Positions 1 to 14,400 of a stretch of 64,000 bases of DNA are shown here, piece after piece. The stretch comes from Rhodanobacter sp. C05 (GTDB lineage: Bacteria; Pseudomonadota; Gammaproteobacteria; Xanthomonadales; Rhodanobacteraceae), in contig NZ_MUNQ01000008.1 in NCBI RefSeq assembly GCF_002001165.1, positions 248,001 through 312,000 of the forward strand, given 5' to 3'. Positions within the stretch are counted from its first letter, which is position 1. Each line of letters begins with the position of its first letter. The position numbers and the translations under genes are program-made. The notes below the pieces were generated by a model that was not told where the DNA came from, ran no database searches, and worked only from the letters and a program-made list of their open reading frames with translations.

Positions 1-515
1 CTCCTTGTCTTTCAGCAACTCGCCGACGCCGTCGGCAAAACGCACCGTCTGGCACAGGTGCGACAGCCAGTAGTCCGGCGAGGTCACCTGCGCTTCTTCG
101 ATCCATGTGCCGGTCAGGTTGGACAGATAGGGAATCGTCGGTGCTTTCAGCGCGATATCCGACAGCAACTCGCGCAAGCCTTCGCACGCCGGTTCCATCA
201 TGTTCGAATGGAACGCATGCGTGGTCTGCAACCGGCGCGTCATGACCTGACGTTCACTCAAGCGTGCTTCCAACGCCTCGATCGCCGCCGTCGCCCCGGA
301 TACCACGGTCATCTTCGGGCTGTTGCAGATCGCCACCGACAGCGCCTCGCCCAGCAGCCTGCGCACTTCATCTTCCGGCAACGGCACGGCCAGCATCGCC
401 CCGCCCGGCAACGCGTCGATCAGCTTGGCGCGCAAGGCCACCACGCGCAGTGCATCTTCCAAGGACAAGCTGCCGGCCACCGTCGCGGCGACGTACTCGC
501 CCAGGCTGTAGCCCA
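1..515. repeat. Near-identical AT-encoding repeat (copy in AT6)
   Basis: Bases 1-515 match 13933-14447 with about ten mismatches by eye (offset 13,932 bp, in frame). Identity falls off after about 515. The repeat may continue past the left edge. It covers the AT active-site region. Confidence 0.85.
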
Positions 516-2428
516 CCAGCGCAGTCGGCATGAGGCCCCAGCTCATCAACAGATGCGCCAAGCAGTACTCGATCACGAACACACACGGCTGCGCCAACCA
601 GGTCTGCTGCAAGCTGTCGCCGGCCTGCGGTCCTTGCTCGCCACGCTTGAGGAGTGCCTTCAGATCGACCGCCGCGCGCGCCTCACCGGACAGGCCGCCC
701 GGCGTAAACAGCACCTCACGCAAATCCAGACCAATCACGGGTTCGAGCAGGCTGCAGCAGTGATCCAGTTCTTCGCGGAATACCGCTTCGTGCCGGTACA
801 GATCTACCGCCATGTCCTGGTAGTGGTCGCCCACGCCCGGGAACATGAACACAGCCGAACGCTTGCTGTTGGGTGGTTGATGCGCAGCCAGCACACGCTT
901 TACATCGCCCACTTCCAGAGCTGCGACCGCGTCGGTGTGATCGTGGCAAATGACCGCCTGTCTGAACTCGAGACGTTTGCGACCCGTCTGCAGTGTATAA
1001 GCCACGTCCGCCAGGTTCTGCTCGGGGTGCTCACGCAGATGCGCGCCGAGCCGGTCCACCATGCGCTCGAGCGAGCGCTGCGTCTTGGCCGAGAGCAACA
1101 GCAATTGTGCAGGCCTGGAGGCGCTGGATGCTTCGAGCAGCGGTGCTTCTTCCAGAATGAAGTGCACATTGGTGCCACCCAGGCCCAGCACATTCACGCC
1201 GGCGCGGCGCACGGTTTCACCGCGTGGCCACGCTATTGGCTTATTGGAGACAAAGAACGGGCTGTTGACGAAATCGATGTTCGGATTGGGGGCCGTGAAG
1301 TTCAACACTTGCGTAATCAACTCGTGCTGCAAGGACAGCGCTGCCTTGATCAACCCGGTGACACCTGAGGCACGATCCAGATGACCAATATTCGGCTTGA
1401 CCGAACCCAGCGCGCAGTAGCCAACGCGATCGGTACTGCCGCGATACGCCTTGGTCAGCGCCGCCACTTCGATTGGGTCACCCAGTTCAGTTGCCGTACC
1501 GTGGGTCTCGACGAAGCCGATGGTGCCGGCGTCGATACCCGCTACCGCCAGTGCCTCAGCGATGGCGACCGACTGGCCCTCCACGCTCGGTGCCGTGTAA
1601 CCCACTTTGAACGAACCATCGTTGTTGATGGCCGAACCTTTGACTACCGCGTAGATGTGATCGCCATCGGCCAGCGCATCTTCCAGGCGCTTGAATACCA
1701 CCATGCCTACACCGTCACCTAGTGCAGTGCCTTTCGAATTGACATCGAACGTACGCGTATGACCGTCGGGCGAGTCAATGCCGCCCTCTTCAAACATGTA
1801 GCCCGCCTTGCCGCTGATGGCGATGTGCACGCCACCGGCCATGGCGATGTCGGATTCGCCGAGCAACAGACTCTTGCATGCGAAATGCATCGCCACGCCC
1901 GAGGTCGAGCAGAAAGTCTGCACCGAAATCGCCGGGCCACGCAGGTTGAGCTTGTAAGCAACCCGCGTCGCCAATGCATCATTGCTGTTGCCGATACCAA
2001 TCTGCAGTCCTGCGACCGGGGATTCCATCAAATCCGGGCGGGACATCAGATTGTTGATATAGGCGCTCGCGTTCGATCCGGCGAACATGCCGATCATGCC
2101 GGCGTAGCGTTCCGGATCACAGGCGGCATCTTCGAGCGCTTCCCACGCGCACTCAAGAAGCTGCCGATGCTGTGGATCGATAAGTTCCGCTTCGCGTGGC
2201 GCATAACCGAACAACATGGCGTCGAACAGATCAAAGCCTTCGACGTCATAACCCGCGCGCACGTAATTCGGATTTCGCAATTTCGCCGGACTGACACCTG
2301 CCTCAAGCAACTCGGCGTCGGTGTAGAACGTCACCGACTCCACACCCGTGCTGAGGTTTTTCCACAACTCTTGCGGCGTCCGCGCACCGGGGAAACGACC
2401 GGACATGCCGATCAGGGCGATGTCGTTC
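1..2428 (-). other. PKS module 6 (partial): KS-AT
   Basis: KS6 starts near 2428 with VQTFCSTS (Cys7963, codon 1909-1911). AT6 has GYSLGEYVAA (Ser8431, codon 505-507) and HAFHS near 210. The window ends late in AT6, so the module's reducing domains and ACP are not visible. KS6 is very close to KS5, while AT6 is very close to AT3. Confidence 0.87.
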
Positions 2429-5400
2429 GAACTACGTCCCTGCCGGACTTTTCCGCGTCGCTCAGCCAGCAGTTGACCAGCACTTTCTTCCTGCCCGGTG
2501 GTTTCTTGCGCCGGTGACAACAATCGCACCAGCGCATCGATGGTCGGTGCTTGGTACAGCACCACCTGGGTCAGTTCGACATCAAGTTCTTTGCGCAACT
2601 CGGCAACGACCTGCAGGCCGACCAGCGAATTACCGCCAAGATCGAAGAAGTTGTCCTTGGTGCCAATCTGGTCGATACCCAACGCGCGTTGCCAAACCGC
2701 AGCGATCTTGCGTTCCATCTCATTGCTGGCGGCAATGAACTGACTCGACAACGCGGGGCGCGGATAAGCAGTGGAACGGCCTCCGCGGGTTTGCTTCACC
2801 GCGTTCGAGATGGTGGTGACCGCGCAGCTGTTGCTGCCCTCGATGATCGCCACTGTATCTTCGGGCAGCAGAATCATCTGCGGCGTGTCGAGTGCAAGGA
2901 TGCGGCGGACCGCTTCCATGCCTTCCTCGAAGGTAATGCCGAACTTGCGGCGATGACTGCGCAACGCTTCTTGCATTTCCGGCTGATAGCCCTTCAGGCC
3001 ATCGCTCCATGCATCCCACTGCCATTCGCCGAAGTTGATCGATACCGTCACGCCATGCTTGGTGTGATACCGCTGTGCGAATGCATCCAGGAACGAGTTC
3101 GCGGCGCAGTAGTCGATCTGGCCAGGACCGCCGCCGGTGATCGCCGCAACCGACGAGACCAGCATCATGAAATCCAAATCCACATCGGCGAACGCGCGAT
3201 CGAGTGCAAGCGTACCCTGGATCTTCGGTGCCATCACATCCGCTGCGGCTTGTGCGGTTTTCAGCTGGGTCAGGCCCTGGCCGGGCAGACCCGCTGCGTG
3301 GAATACACCGTTGATCGTGCCGAACTGTTCGAGCGCCTGACGTACGGCGTCTTCCATCTGCGTCGCGTCGGCTACGTCCACGGTAATGATCAACACTTCC
3401 GCGCCGGCATCGATCAGGCCACCGATCTTGCGCACCCGCTCGGTAATCCGGTCATCCTTGCCTGCGGCAAGAATATCAGCCCATTCCTCGCGCGGCGGCA
3501 GGCCGGAACGACCGACCAGCACAAGCTTCGCGTTGCGGGTTTGATAGACATAGTCGGCGAAGGCAAGGCCGATGCCACCCAAGCCGCCGGTGATGAAATA
3601 TACGCCGCCTTCCTTGAAGCGCGGCATTTCGTCCAACAAGGGCGCGTCGATGTGTACCGGCACGGCCACCGGAATCCAGCGTTGCTCATCACGGAACGCA
3701 GTGAACTGGCCTTGGCCGGACAGAATTTCCGCGGCCAGGCGTGTTCCCAATCGATCTGCGCCCAACGCTGCTTCGTTGGATGAGAACAGATCGATGCTGC
3801 GGCAGGCGATCGTTGCGTATTCCTGCCGAATCACTTTGCACGGACCGCGCAACGTTGCCTTGGTCGGATGAATCGTTTCCGTGCCCAGCACTGGCTCCAA
3901 ATCGCTGGCGACGATGCACAGTTCGATCGGCGTGTCGGCCAGTCGCTCGCCAATCGCACGGGCAACGTGGAACAGGCTGTAGAAGCTGTTTTCCAGTTGC
4001 TCGGTCAAATGAGCGGACATATCGGCGTCCCAGCGTTCGGCCGCCCATAGATGCACGATCCGCGCGGGTGTCAGACCGCGGCGCTTGAGATCTTTCAGCA
4101 CCGCGACATAGTCTTCCGGCTTCGCAGCGCGAAGCGAGAGCGAACCGTCCTGCATGACCGCGAAATCTTCGCCGCGTCGGACTAGCACCGTCTCGATGCC
4201 GAGCGACTTTACGGCTGCTGCCAGCGCATCGCCGATGCCGTCGGTATCCGCGAAGATCAGCCAGCATGTACCCGTCGTAGGCGTAGGCGCCTTCAATGCC
4301 CCATCGACGGTACCGACAGCTTTCCATAGCGGTGCATAGAATGAATCGGCAAGCGGCGATTTCTCCGCTAGTGTCATCATGCTCTTTTCCAGCGAGAACG
4401 CTGGTACGGCGACTTCGGCGTCGATCCAATAGCGCTGACGATCGAACGCATACGTGGGCAAGGAAACCTTGAGACGGCGCTCTTCCCCATGGAAAGACGC
4501 CCAATCCGGCTCGATGCCGGCCAGCCACAACCGCCCCACCGCGCCCAACAAGAACGCGTCATCGCGCTGATCTTGGAACGGTGCACGCAATGCAGCGATC
4601 ACCGCCATCCCACGCTCATACGCCGGATGTTGTTTGACGAACGAACCCAAACTTTGGCCCGCGCCCAACTCCAGCAACACGCGTCCCTTGTCCTTCAGCA
4701 ACTCGCCGATGCCATCGGCAAAGCGCACCGTGCCGCACATATGCGACACCCAGTAATCGGCTGATGCTGCTTCCTTCTCGCCGATCCAGGTGCCGGTTAG
4801 ATTCGACAGGTACGGAATCGTCGGCGCCGAGAACGTCACGTCCTCTAACAACTCACGCAACCCTTCGGCGGCGCCATCCAGCATCGGCGAATGGAATGCA
4901 TGTGTGGTTTGCAGTCGACGGTTGACGATGCTCCTTGCCGCCAAGATCGCTTCGAATACTGTGATCGCTGCATCCGATCCCGACACCACTGTTGTCTTCG
5001 GACCATTGCAGATCGCAATCGACACGCCTTCCGGCAGCAGCGCGGATACTTCCGCTTCCGCTAACGGCACTGCGAGCATCGCGCCACCTGGCAATGCTTC
5101 GATCAACTTCGCGCGCAAGGCCACCAAACGTAGCGCGTCTTCCAGCTCCAAACTCCCTGCCACCGTCGCAGCGACGTATTCACCCAGGCTGTAGCCGATC
5201 ATCGCCTGCGGCTGAATACCCCAACTCATCAGCAATTGCGCAAGGCTGTATTCAATGACAAATACTGCCGGCTGCGCCAACCAGGTTGCCTGCAGACGAT
5301 CGTCTGCGCGTGCACCTTGATCGCCGCGCTTCAACAGACCCTTCAGATCCATCGATGCACGTGCTTCGCCGGACAATCCACCTGGTGTAAACAACACCTC

Positions 5401-8400
5401 GCGCAGATCCAGACCGATGACCGGTTCCAATACGGCGCAGCAATGATCGATCAGATCGCGGAACACGACTTCGGTGCGATACAGATCCGCGGCCAAGTCC
5501 TGGTAGTGATCGCCCACACCCGGGAACATAAACACCACCGACGGCTTCGCGTTCGGCGTCAGATGGGCCTGCTCGCCGCCCTCTAGCAGCGCGGTTATCG
5601 CGTCACCCCGTTCGTTGCAGACGACCGCCTTACGGAACTCCAAACGCTTGCGTCCCATCTGCAACGTATAAGCCACGTCCGCCAGGTCTTGCTCGGGGTA
5701 CTCCTGCAGATGTGCGCTCAGCCGGGACGACATGTTATCGAGCGATGCCTGCGTCTTCGCCGATAGCAACAGCAATTGCGTAGGTCTCGAAGCGCTGGAT
5801 GCTTCGATCAGCGGTGCTTCTTCCAGGATGAAGTGCACATTGGTGCCACCCAGGCCCAGCACATTCACGCCGGCGCGGCGCACGGTTTCACCGCGTGGCC
5901 ATGCCACTGGTTTATCGACGACAAAGAACGGACTGTTGGCGAAATCGATATTCGGATTGGGGGCCGTGAAGTGCAGCACGTGAGTAATCAACTCGTGCTG
6001 CAAGGACAGCGCCGCCTTGATCAGTCCCGTGACACCCGAGGCACGATCCAGATGACCGACATTGGGCTTGATCGAGCCCAGTGCGCAGTAGCCGACGCGA
6101 TCGGTACTGCCGCGATATGCCCTGGTCAGTGCCGCCACTTCGATCGGGTCGCCCAGTTCGGTCGCGGTGCCATGGGTTTCCACGAAGCCGATGCTGTCGG
6201 CGTCAACGCCCGCCACCGCCAGCGCTTCGGCGATGGCGACCGACTGGCCCTCCACGCTCGGTGCCGTGTAGCCCACCTTGAACGAACCATCGTTGTTGAT
6301 CGCCGAACCTTTGACCACCGCGTAGATGTGATCGCCATCGGCCAGCGCATCTTCCAGGCGCTTGAATACCACCACACCTACGCCATCACCGATCACCGCG
6401 CCTTTTGAATTGACATCAAACGTACGCGTGTGGCCGTCGGGCGAGTCGATACTGCCCTCCTCAAACATGTAGCCGACCTTGCCGCTGATGGCGATATTCA
6501 CGCCACCGGCCATGGCGATGTCGCATTCGCCGTGCAACAGACTCCTGCACGCGGTATGCATGGCCACGCCCGAGGTCGAGCAGAAGGTCTGTACCGAGAT
6601 CGCCGGGCCGCGCAGATTCAACTTGTAGGCAACCCGCGTCGCCAACGCATCGTTGCTGTTGCCGATGCCAATCTGCAGTCCTGCGACCGGAGACTCCATC
6701 AAATCCGGGCGCGACATCAGATTGTGTACGTACGTGCTCGCGTTCGATCCGGCGAACATGCCGATTGTGCCGGCGTAGCGCCCCGGATCGCAGGCGGCAT
6801 CTTCGAGCGCTTCCCAGGCGCACTCGAGGAACTGCCGATGCTGCGGATCGATAAGTTCCGCTTCGCGTGGCGCATAACCGAACAACGGCGCGTCGAACAG
6901 ATCGAAACCCTCGACGTCATAACCCGCACGCACGTAATTCGGATTCCGCAATTTCGCCGGACTGACACCTGCCTCGAGCAACTCGGCCTCGGTGTAGAAC
7001 GTCACCGCCTCTACACCCGCACTGAGGTTCTTCCACAATTCTTGCGGTGTCCGCGCGCCGGGGAAACGACCGGACATGCCGATCAGGGCGATGTCGTTCG
7101 AGCTACGCCCCTGTCTGACTTTTCCGCGTCGCTCGGCCAGCCGTTGACTGGCGCTTTCTTCCTGTCCGGTGGTTTCTTGCGCCGGTGACAGCAAGCGCAC
7201 CAGCGCATCGATGGTCGGTGCTTCGTACAGCACCACCTGGGTCAGCTCGACATCGAGTTCTTTGCGCAACTCGGCGACGACCTGCAAGCCGACCAGCGAA
7301 TTGCCACCGAGATCGAAGAAATTATCCTTGGTGCCAATCTGGTCGATACCCAACGCACGCTGCCAAACCGCAGCGATCTTGCGTTCCATCTCATTGCTGG
7401 CCGCAATGAACTGACTCGACAACGCAGGGCGTGGATAGGCGGTCTGCCGACGCCCACGCGACTGCTGCACGGCGCTGGAAAGTTTGGCAACGGCACATAT
7501 GTTGCTGCCCCCGATCATCGCAACTGCATCTTCGGGCAGCACGATCATCTGCGGCACGTCGAGCGAAAGTATGCGGCGAATCGCCTCCATGCCTTCCTCG
7601 AAGGTGATACCGAATTGTCGACGATGCGCCACCATTGCCTCGCGCAGCTCCGGCTGGAATCCCTTCAAACCTTCGCTCCAGGCATCCCACTGCCATTCGC
7701 CGAAGTTGATCGACACCGTGGCGCCATGCCGGGATCGGTTGCGTTGTGCGAACGCATCGAGGAAAGCATTACCCGCACAGTAATCAATCTGGCCTGGGCC
7801 ACCGCCAGTCAATGCGGCAATCGACGAGACCAGCAGCATGAAGTCCAAGTCCACACCCGCGAACGCGTGATCGAGCGCAAGCGTGCCCTGAATCTTCGGC
7901 GCCATGACCTCCGCCGCGGCTTGTGCGGTTTTCAGCTGGGTCAGACCCTGGCCGGGAAGGCCTGCTGCGTGGAATACGCCGTTGATCGTGCCGAACTGCT
8001 CGGTCGCCTGGTGCACGGCGTCATTCATCTGCGCCTGATTTGCCACGTCCGCGGTGATGACCAGCACTTGAGCGCCGGCTTTCACCAAGTTGTTGAGCTT
8101 GCGTACCCGTTCGCTGACGCGGTCTTCGCCGACCTGCACGCTGATCTCATCCCACTGCTCACGCGGCGGCAACGCAGAACGTCCGACCAATACCAGCTTG
8201 GCGCTTTGGGTCTGATACAGATACTCGGCAATCGCCAGACCGATGCCACCCATGCCGCCGGTGATGAAATAGACCCCGCCTTCCTTGAGCCGTGGCGTAG
8301 CCTCAAGTGGCGCATCAATGCGCACACGCTCGACGAGCGGAAGCCAGCGTCGGTTGTCGCGGAAGGCGACGAACTGATCCTTATGGCCAGCCAACAGCTC

Positions 8401-11400
8401 CTTCGCAAGCTGTGCAACAAGTTGCTCCGTGCCCGTATGGCTATCGTGCGTGGAGAACAGGTCGATACTGCGGCAAGTGATGTCTGCGAATTCCTGACGA
8501 ATCACCTTGCACGGACCCTTGACCAGGGCCTTGGTGGGATGAATCGCCTCAATGCCAAGTACCGATTCCATGTCGCTGGACACGATGCACAACTCGACCG
8601 CTACATCGTTGAGGTAGTCCCCCAAGGACTGCGCCAGGCTGAACAGACTGTAGAAGCTCGCGTCGATCTGCTCCTGCAGCGGTGCCGTGGTTTGCTGCTC
8701 CCACTGCTCGGCCGTCCACATGTGCACAATCCGGCTTGGCAGTTGGCCGCGACGCTTCAGCGCCTTGAACAGTGCGTCGTAATCTTTCTTCTCGGCGGGA
8801 CGAAGCACGAACGTGCCATCTCCCGCCTCGGCGAAACTTTGCCCGCGCTGCACGCGTACCGCGTCGACACCCAACGGTTCGACCGTCTTGGCAAGCAGAT
8901 CGCCTGCCCCATCGGTGTCGGCGAAAATCAGCCAGCAGGCGCGCTCGGCTAACTTGAGCGCACTCAGATCGGCCGAGAGCTCGCCACTCGCTGCCCACAA
9001 TGGTGCATAGAAGAAATCAGGCAGCTTCGCCTTTTCGCGCTGCGTGAGCATCCCGTCGGCGATCGAGAAATCGTCTTGCGCAATCTCGATCCAATAACGT
9101 TGCCGCTCATACGCATACGTCGGCAACGGAATGCGACGGCGCGATTCACCTGTGTAATAGGTATTCCAATCGGGCGCGGTGCCCGACACCCACAGCCTCG
9201 CCATCGCACTGGTTAGTACCGCATGATCGTCGTCGCGCACATAGGCCGAGGGCAGCGTCGATACAACGACCGGACTCGTTTCGCTCTTAAGCGCGACAGC
9301 GCGTTGCTTGACCAGCGAAGCCAGGCTGATGCCCGGCCCCACTTCCAACAAGATCCAGTCACCCTTGCCGAGCAGTACATCCAAACATTCACCAAAGCGC
9401 GCGCTCTGGCACATGTGCCGGACCCAATATTCCGGATCGGTCGCTTCGGCATCGGTAATCCAGGTACCGGTGACATTGGACAGGTAACGCATGCTCGGCG
9501 CATGCAATGGAACTGTCTTCAGCAATTCGCGCAGCGCATCTGCAGCAGGCCGCATCATCGGCGAATGGAAGGCATGCGTGGTCGGCAGACGCCGACTGAC
9601 AATGTTCTTCGCCGCCAGCACCTTTTCGAATTCAGCGACTGCCGCTTCCGCTCCGGAGACCACGCACAACTTGGGACCGTTGCTGATACCGACCGCCAGC
9701 CCCGCCGACAGCAGCGGTGTGACTTCGCTTGCCGCAAGCGGCACGGCCAACATTACGCCGCCAGGCAAGGTGTCGATGATCCGCGCGCGTCCCGCGACCA
9801 AACGTACAGCATCCGACAACGACAAAATACCGGCGATGGCCGCCGCCGCGAACTCGCCTACGCTATAGCCGAGCATCGCTTCCGCTTGCACACCCCAACG
9901 CATCAGCTGCCGCGCGAGGCAGTACTCAAGTACGAACATGCACGGCTGCGCATGCACGGTTTGATTGAGCTTCTGCGTAAAGCTGTCCTGGGCGACATCG
10001 CCGCGCAGCATGCGTTTTTCCTGATTCTGCGCCGGCATGTTTTCAACGAAAAGCACGTCGCGAAGATCAATGTCGAATTCACGCAGAAGATCGAAGCAGT
10101 GCTCCATGTCTTGGCGGAACTCTGGCAGCTCTCGATAGAGTCCGGCAGCCATGTTGACGTACTGTTCGCCGACGCCAGGGAACAGAAACGCTACCGGTCG
10201 TTTGGCCGATTCTTTGCTGCCGCGCACGTGGCGTACGGAGTCGTGGTTGCGCAACGCCTGCACCATCTCGGCGTGGTCACGTCCCACCACCGCGAGGCGC
10301 TCGCCGAATTCGCGACGACCGCGATGCAGCGTGAACGCCGCATCCGCCAACTGAATGTTTTCATCGGCCTCAAGCGCTTCGGCCAGGTTTTCACGCATGG
10401 CATCGAGTGCTGTCGGCGTCCTGGCCGATAGCGTTAGGAAGTTCCACGGTTTGCCGGGTTCCGACGGCGCTAAGGTCGGGCTTTGTTCGAGGATGATATG
10501 TGCATTGGTGCCACCCACACCGAGGGCCGTCACACCGGCGCGACGCGGCGTTGCGGTAGCAGGCAGTCGATAAAGCTGGTTGCTGACAAAGAACGGACTA
10601 TTGGCCAGATCCATCTTTGGATTGGGCCGCTCGAAATGCAGCGTGGGCGGCGCCAAACCGGTCTGCAGAATGTGTGTGGCCTTGATCACACCGAAAACGC
10701 CCGCCGCACGGTCGGCATGGCCAAAATTGCTCTTGATGGAACCAAGCAAACAGAACTGCTTTTCTGCAGTGGTTTGACGGAACGCTCGGGTCAGCGCCGC
10801 CACTTCGATCGGGTCTCCCAATTCGGTGGCTGTGCCGTGCGCTTCGATGTAATGGATATCGGCGGGAGTCAGTTCGGCATCGGCGAGCGCGAGGGTGATG
10901 ACTTCCGCCTGACGCTCCACGCTGGGCGCGGTAAAGCCGGCTTTTAGCGAACCATCGTTATTGATCGCCGTGCCCTTGATCACCGCATGGATGGTGTCGC
11001 CATCTTCCAGAGCGTCATCCAGACGCTTCAACAGCACCATGCCTACGCCGTCGGAGAAGACCGTGCCTTGGGCGCGTGCATCGAAAGTGCGGGTGTGACC
11101 GTCTGGCGAACCCTGATTGCCCTGTTCGAACAGATGGCCTTGCCGGCTCGGCACGCGCAAGGAAGCAGCGCCGGCCAGAGCCATATCCGATTCGCCGGAA
11201 CGCAAGCTTTGACAAGCCAGATGGATCGCCACAGCCGAGGTCGAACAATAGGTACCGATCGACAAGCTGGGACCACTCAGGTTGAGCTTGTACGAAATGC
11301 GCGTGCTCAACGAATCTTGCGTATTGGCCATTGCCGTATCGAAGAAATCCAGCCCTGCCCACAGTTCGCGGTCCGTATGCAGCCGCATTTGATACAGGCT

Positions 11401-14400
11401 TTGCATGGTGCCGGCGAACACGCCGATGGGACCGTCATAGCGGTGCGAGTCGTAACCCGCGTGCTCCAGGGTTTGCCAGGCGACTTCCAGCATCAGGCGA
11501 TGCTGCGGGTCCATCAATTCAGCTTCGCGAGGATTGATTCCGAATACACCCGCATCGAACAGATCAACACCCTCGACAATGCCGCGTGCCTTTACATAGG
11601 CAGGGTTATGGATCAAGGCCGGATCGACACCCGCCTCGCGCAGCTCGTCGTCGCTGAAGATGGTCAAGGATTCGACCCCGTTCAACGCGTTATTCCAGAA
11701 TGTTTTGACGTCATCCGCGCCAGGGAAGCGACCGGACATGCCGATAATCGCGATACCCGAACCCGCATTACCGCGCCGGGCTCGTTGTCGGCGTTTGTCC
11801 GTGTCAACCTTCGACGGCGCATGCATCAAAGATTCATTGGCAGGCAACAAGTGCTTGGCTAACGCGCTGACACTCGATGCCTCAAACAAGAGGATCGGCG
11901 ACAGCGGCACATTGAATTCACGTTGCAATTCGGCAATGAGCTGCAACGAGATCAGCGAGTTGCCACCCAGTTCAAAATAGTTATCGTCCAGGCCTACCTT
12001 GTTGATGCCCAGCACATCCTGGAATACCTGCGCGATGCGCTGCTCGACTTCATTGCTGGCGGCTACATAAGACGTGCTTAGCGCCGGACGTTCGTAATAA
12101 GACAATGCTTCGCCACGTGCGGACTTCTGCCGCAGGTGCTTGCGATACACCCATTGGTCGAGGCGTGCGTGCAGACTGGCCGTAGAATTGATCAGGTGAT
12201 TCGCGCGGGTCGATCCAAGCACGCGACGCACCGCTTCAGAACCTTCATCCGGCCACATCAGGAAAGCTTCGAGCGTGGTTCCCTTATGGAACTGTTCGCC
12301 TTCGCGTGCCCAACTGTCCCAGTTCACCGACACCCAACGCGTATTTGCATTGTTGCGTTGGGACAATGCATAGCTGTCTTCGTATGCGTTCGCCGCGGCA
12401 TACATCGATAGCGTGATGCCACCCAAGGTCGCGGAAAGCGAGGAGAACAACATGCAGAAATCGGCGTGGCGCGATTCGAGCAACTTGCCAAGTACTTGCG
12501 TACCATGCACCTTGGCGACGAAATGCGCTTCGCAGCGCTCCCGCGTGGTTTCCTTAATGATGTTGTGCGACTCAAGCGTGTTGAGTCCGGCGGCATGAAA
12601 CACACCATGAATCTGCCCGTAGCGCGCTTCGAGCAAGGCGAACGCCTCGCCCATGCGTACTTCGTCGGCGCTGTCGGCAGTCAGCACCAGCACTTCACCG
12701 CCCGTTTCTTCTATCGCGCGCAACTGGATAATCTGGCGGCTGGTTTCGTCATCGCCGGCGTGCTCGCTCAGCCAGGTATCCCACAGCTCGCGCGCGGGGA
12801 AGTCGCGTCGCGACAGCAAGGCCACCTTGGCGGCATAACGACGCGCCAACATGCCTGCCAGCGTCATGCCTACATTGCCGAGGCCGCCGGTAATGACATA
12901 AGTACCGTTCTGACGTAAGACGTCATGATCCGGCAGTACTTCGTCCGCAGGCAGCGTGGCGTAGGTTTGCACCAGACGCTCGTCGCCGCGGTATGCCACT
13001 GCTACGTCGTCGGTGGTGGCGACCACTTCGCTAAAGAGACGATCGATATCGACAACGTCAAGATCGATGCTGCGCAACGTGATGTTGGGGCATTCCTGCG
13101 GAATAGTGCGGCAAGCGCCAATGCTGGTGCCCTTGCCGGAACTCATCGCATCGCCGTCTCTCACTGCGTACAAACCCGTCGATACAACCAACAGACGGAT
13201 CAAGCCGGTCATGCGGCTCTCGTCCAGCGCACGCACGAGGCCGAGCAGGCTGAAGAAGCCATGCTCCTGTAAAGCGTCGAATGTCTGCGCGTCGTCGACG
13301 TTGCCCAGATGCACGATGTGCTCGGGCGTGATGCCGGCTTGGCGTAGTTCACGCAGCACACGTGTGAGGTGGCTGGGATCGCCTGCATTGATCACATAGT
13401 CATGCGTGGCCGATGCACTGAACGTCGCTGTTTCGTGCGCCGTGATCGTCACTACGTGCTGCGCGTGTTCGCGCAGCTTGCTCGCCAGCGCGGCGCCCGC
13501 ACCAACACGGTCGAGCAGCACCAACCACGTCGACTGTTCCAGCGATTGAGCGTCTGTAGCGTTGGCGCCCAGCGGCGAAGGCAACCACTGCGTCTGGTAG
13601 AACCAGCGACCGATATCGGCGAGCTTACCGTTCTCGGCATCGTCCTCCAGGTTCGACTTGCCCGGCTCGATCCAGTAACGCTGTTGCTCAAAGGCGTACG
13701 TTGGCAGCGATAGCTTCAGGCGACGCTCGTTCGCGTAGTACGCCGCCCAATCCGGCTCGATACCGGTCAGCCACAGTTTTGCCAACGCCGTTTGCAGGAA
13801 CGCATCGTCCGCTTGCTCGTGGAATACCGCACGCAGCACCGAGATCACTGGCGCTGCGTCCTTGTCGTATCCCGGATGCTGCTTGACAAACGAGGCCAGG
13901 CTCTGCCCAGCGCCCACTTCGATCAGCACGCGTTCCTTGTCTTTCAGCAACTCGCCGACGCTGTCGGCAAAACGCACCGTCTGGCACAGGTGCGACAGCC
14001 AGTAGTCCGGCGAAGTTACCTGCGCTTCTTCGATCCATGTGCCGGTCAGGTTGGACAGATAGGGAATCGTCGGTGCTTTCAGCGCGATATCCGACAGCAA
14101 CTCGCGCAAGCCTTCGCACACCGGTTCCATCATGTTCGAATGGAACGCATGCGTGGTCTGCAACCGGCGCGTCATGACCTGACGTTCACTCAAGCGTGCT
14201 TCCAACGCCTCGATCGCCGCCGTCGCCCCGGATACCACGGTCATCTTCGGGCTGTTGCAGATCGCCACCGACAGCGCGTCGCCCAGCAGCCCGCGCACTT
14301 CATCTTCCGGCAACGGCACGGCCAGCATCGCCCCGCCCGGCAACGCGTCGATCAGCTTGGCGCGCAAGGCCACCACGCGCAGTGCATCCTCCAGGGACAA

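Noticed and set aside
58-1368. Long plus-strand open frame (436 codons) opposite the PKS
   Set aside because: It is antisense to KS6/AT6, rich in Arg/His/Gln with no domain, as are other long frames on this strand up to 25 kb; they arise from the codon bias of the PKS.
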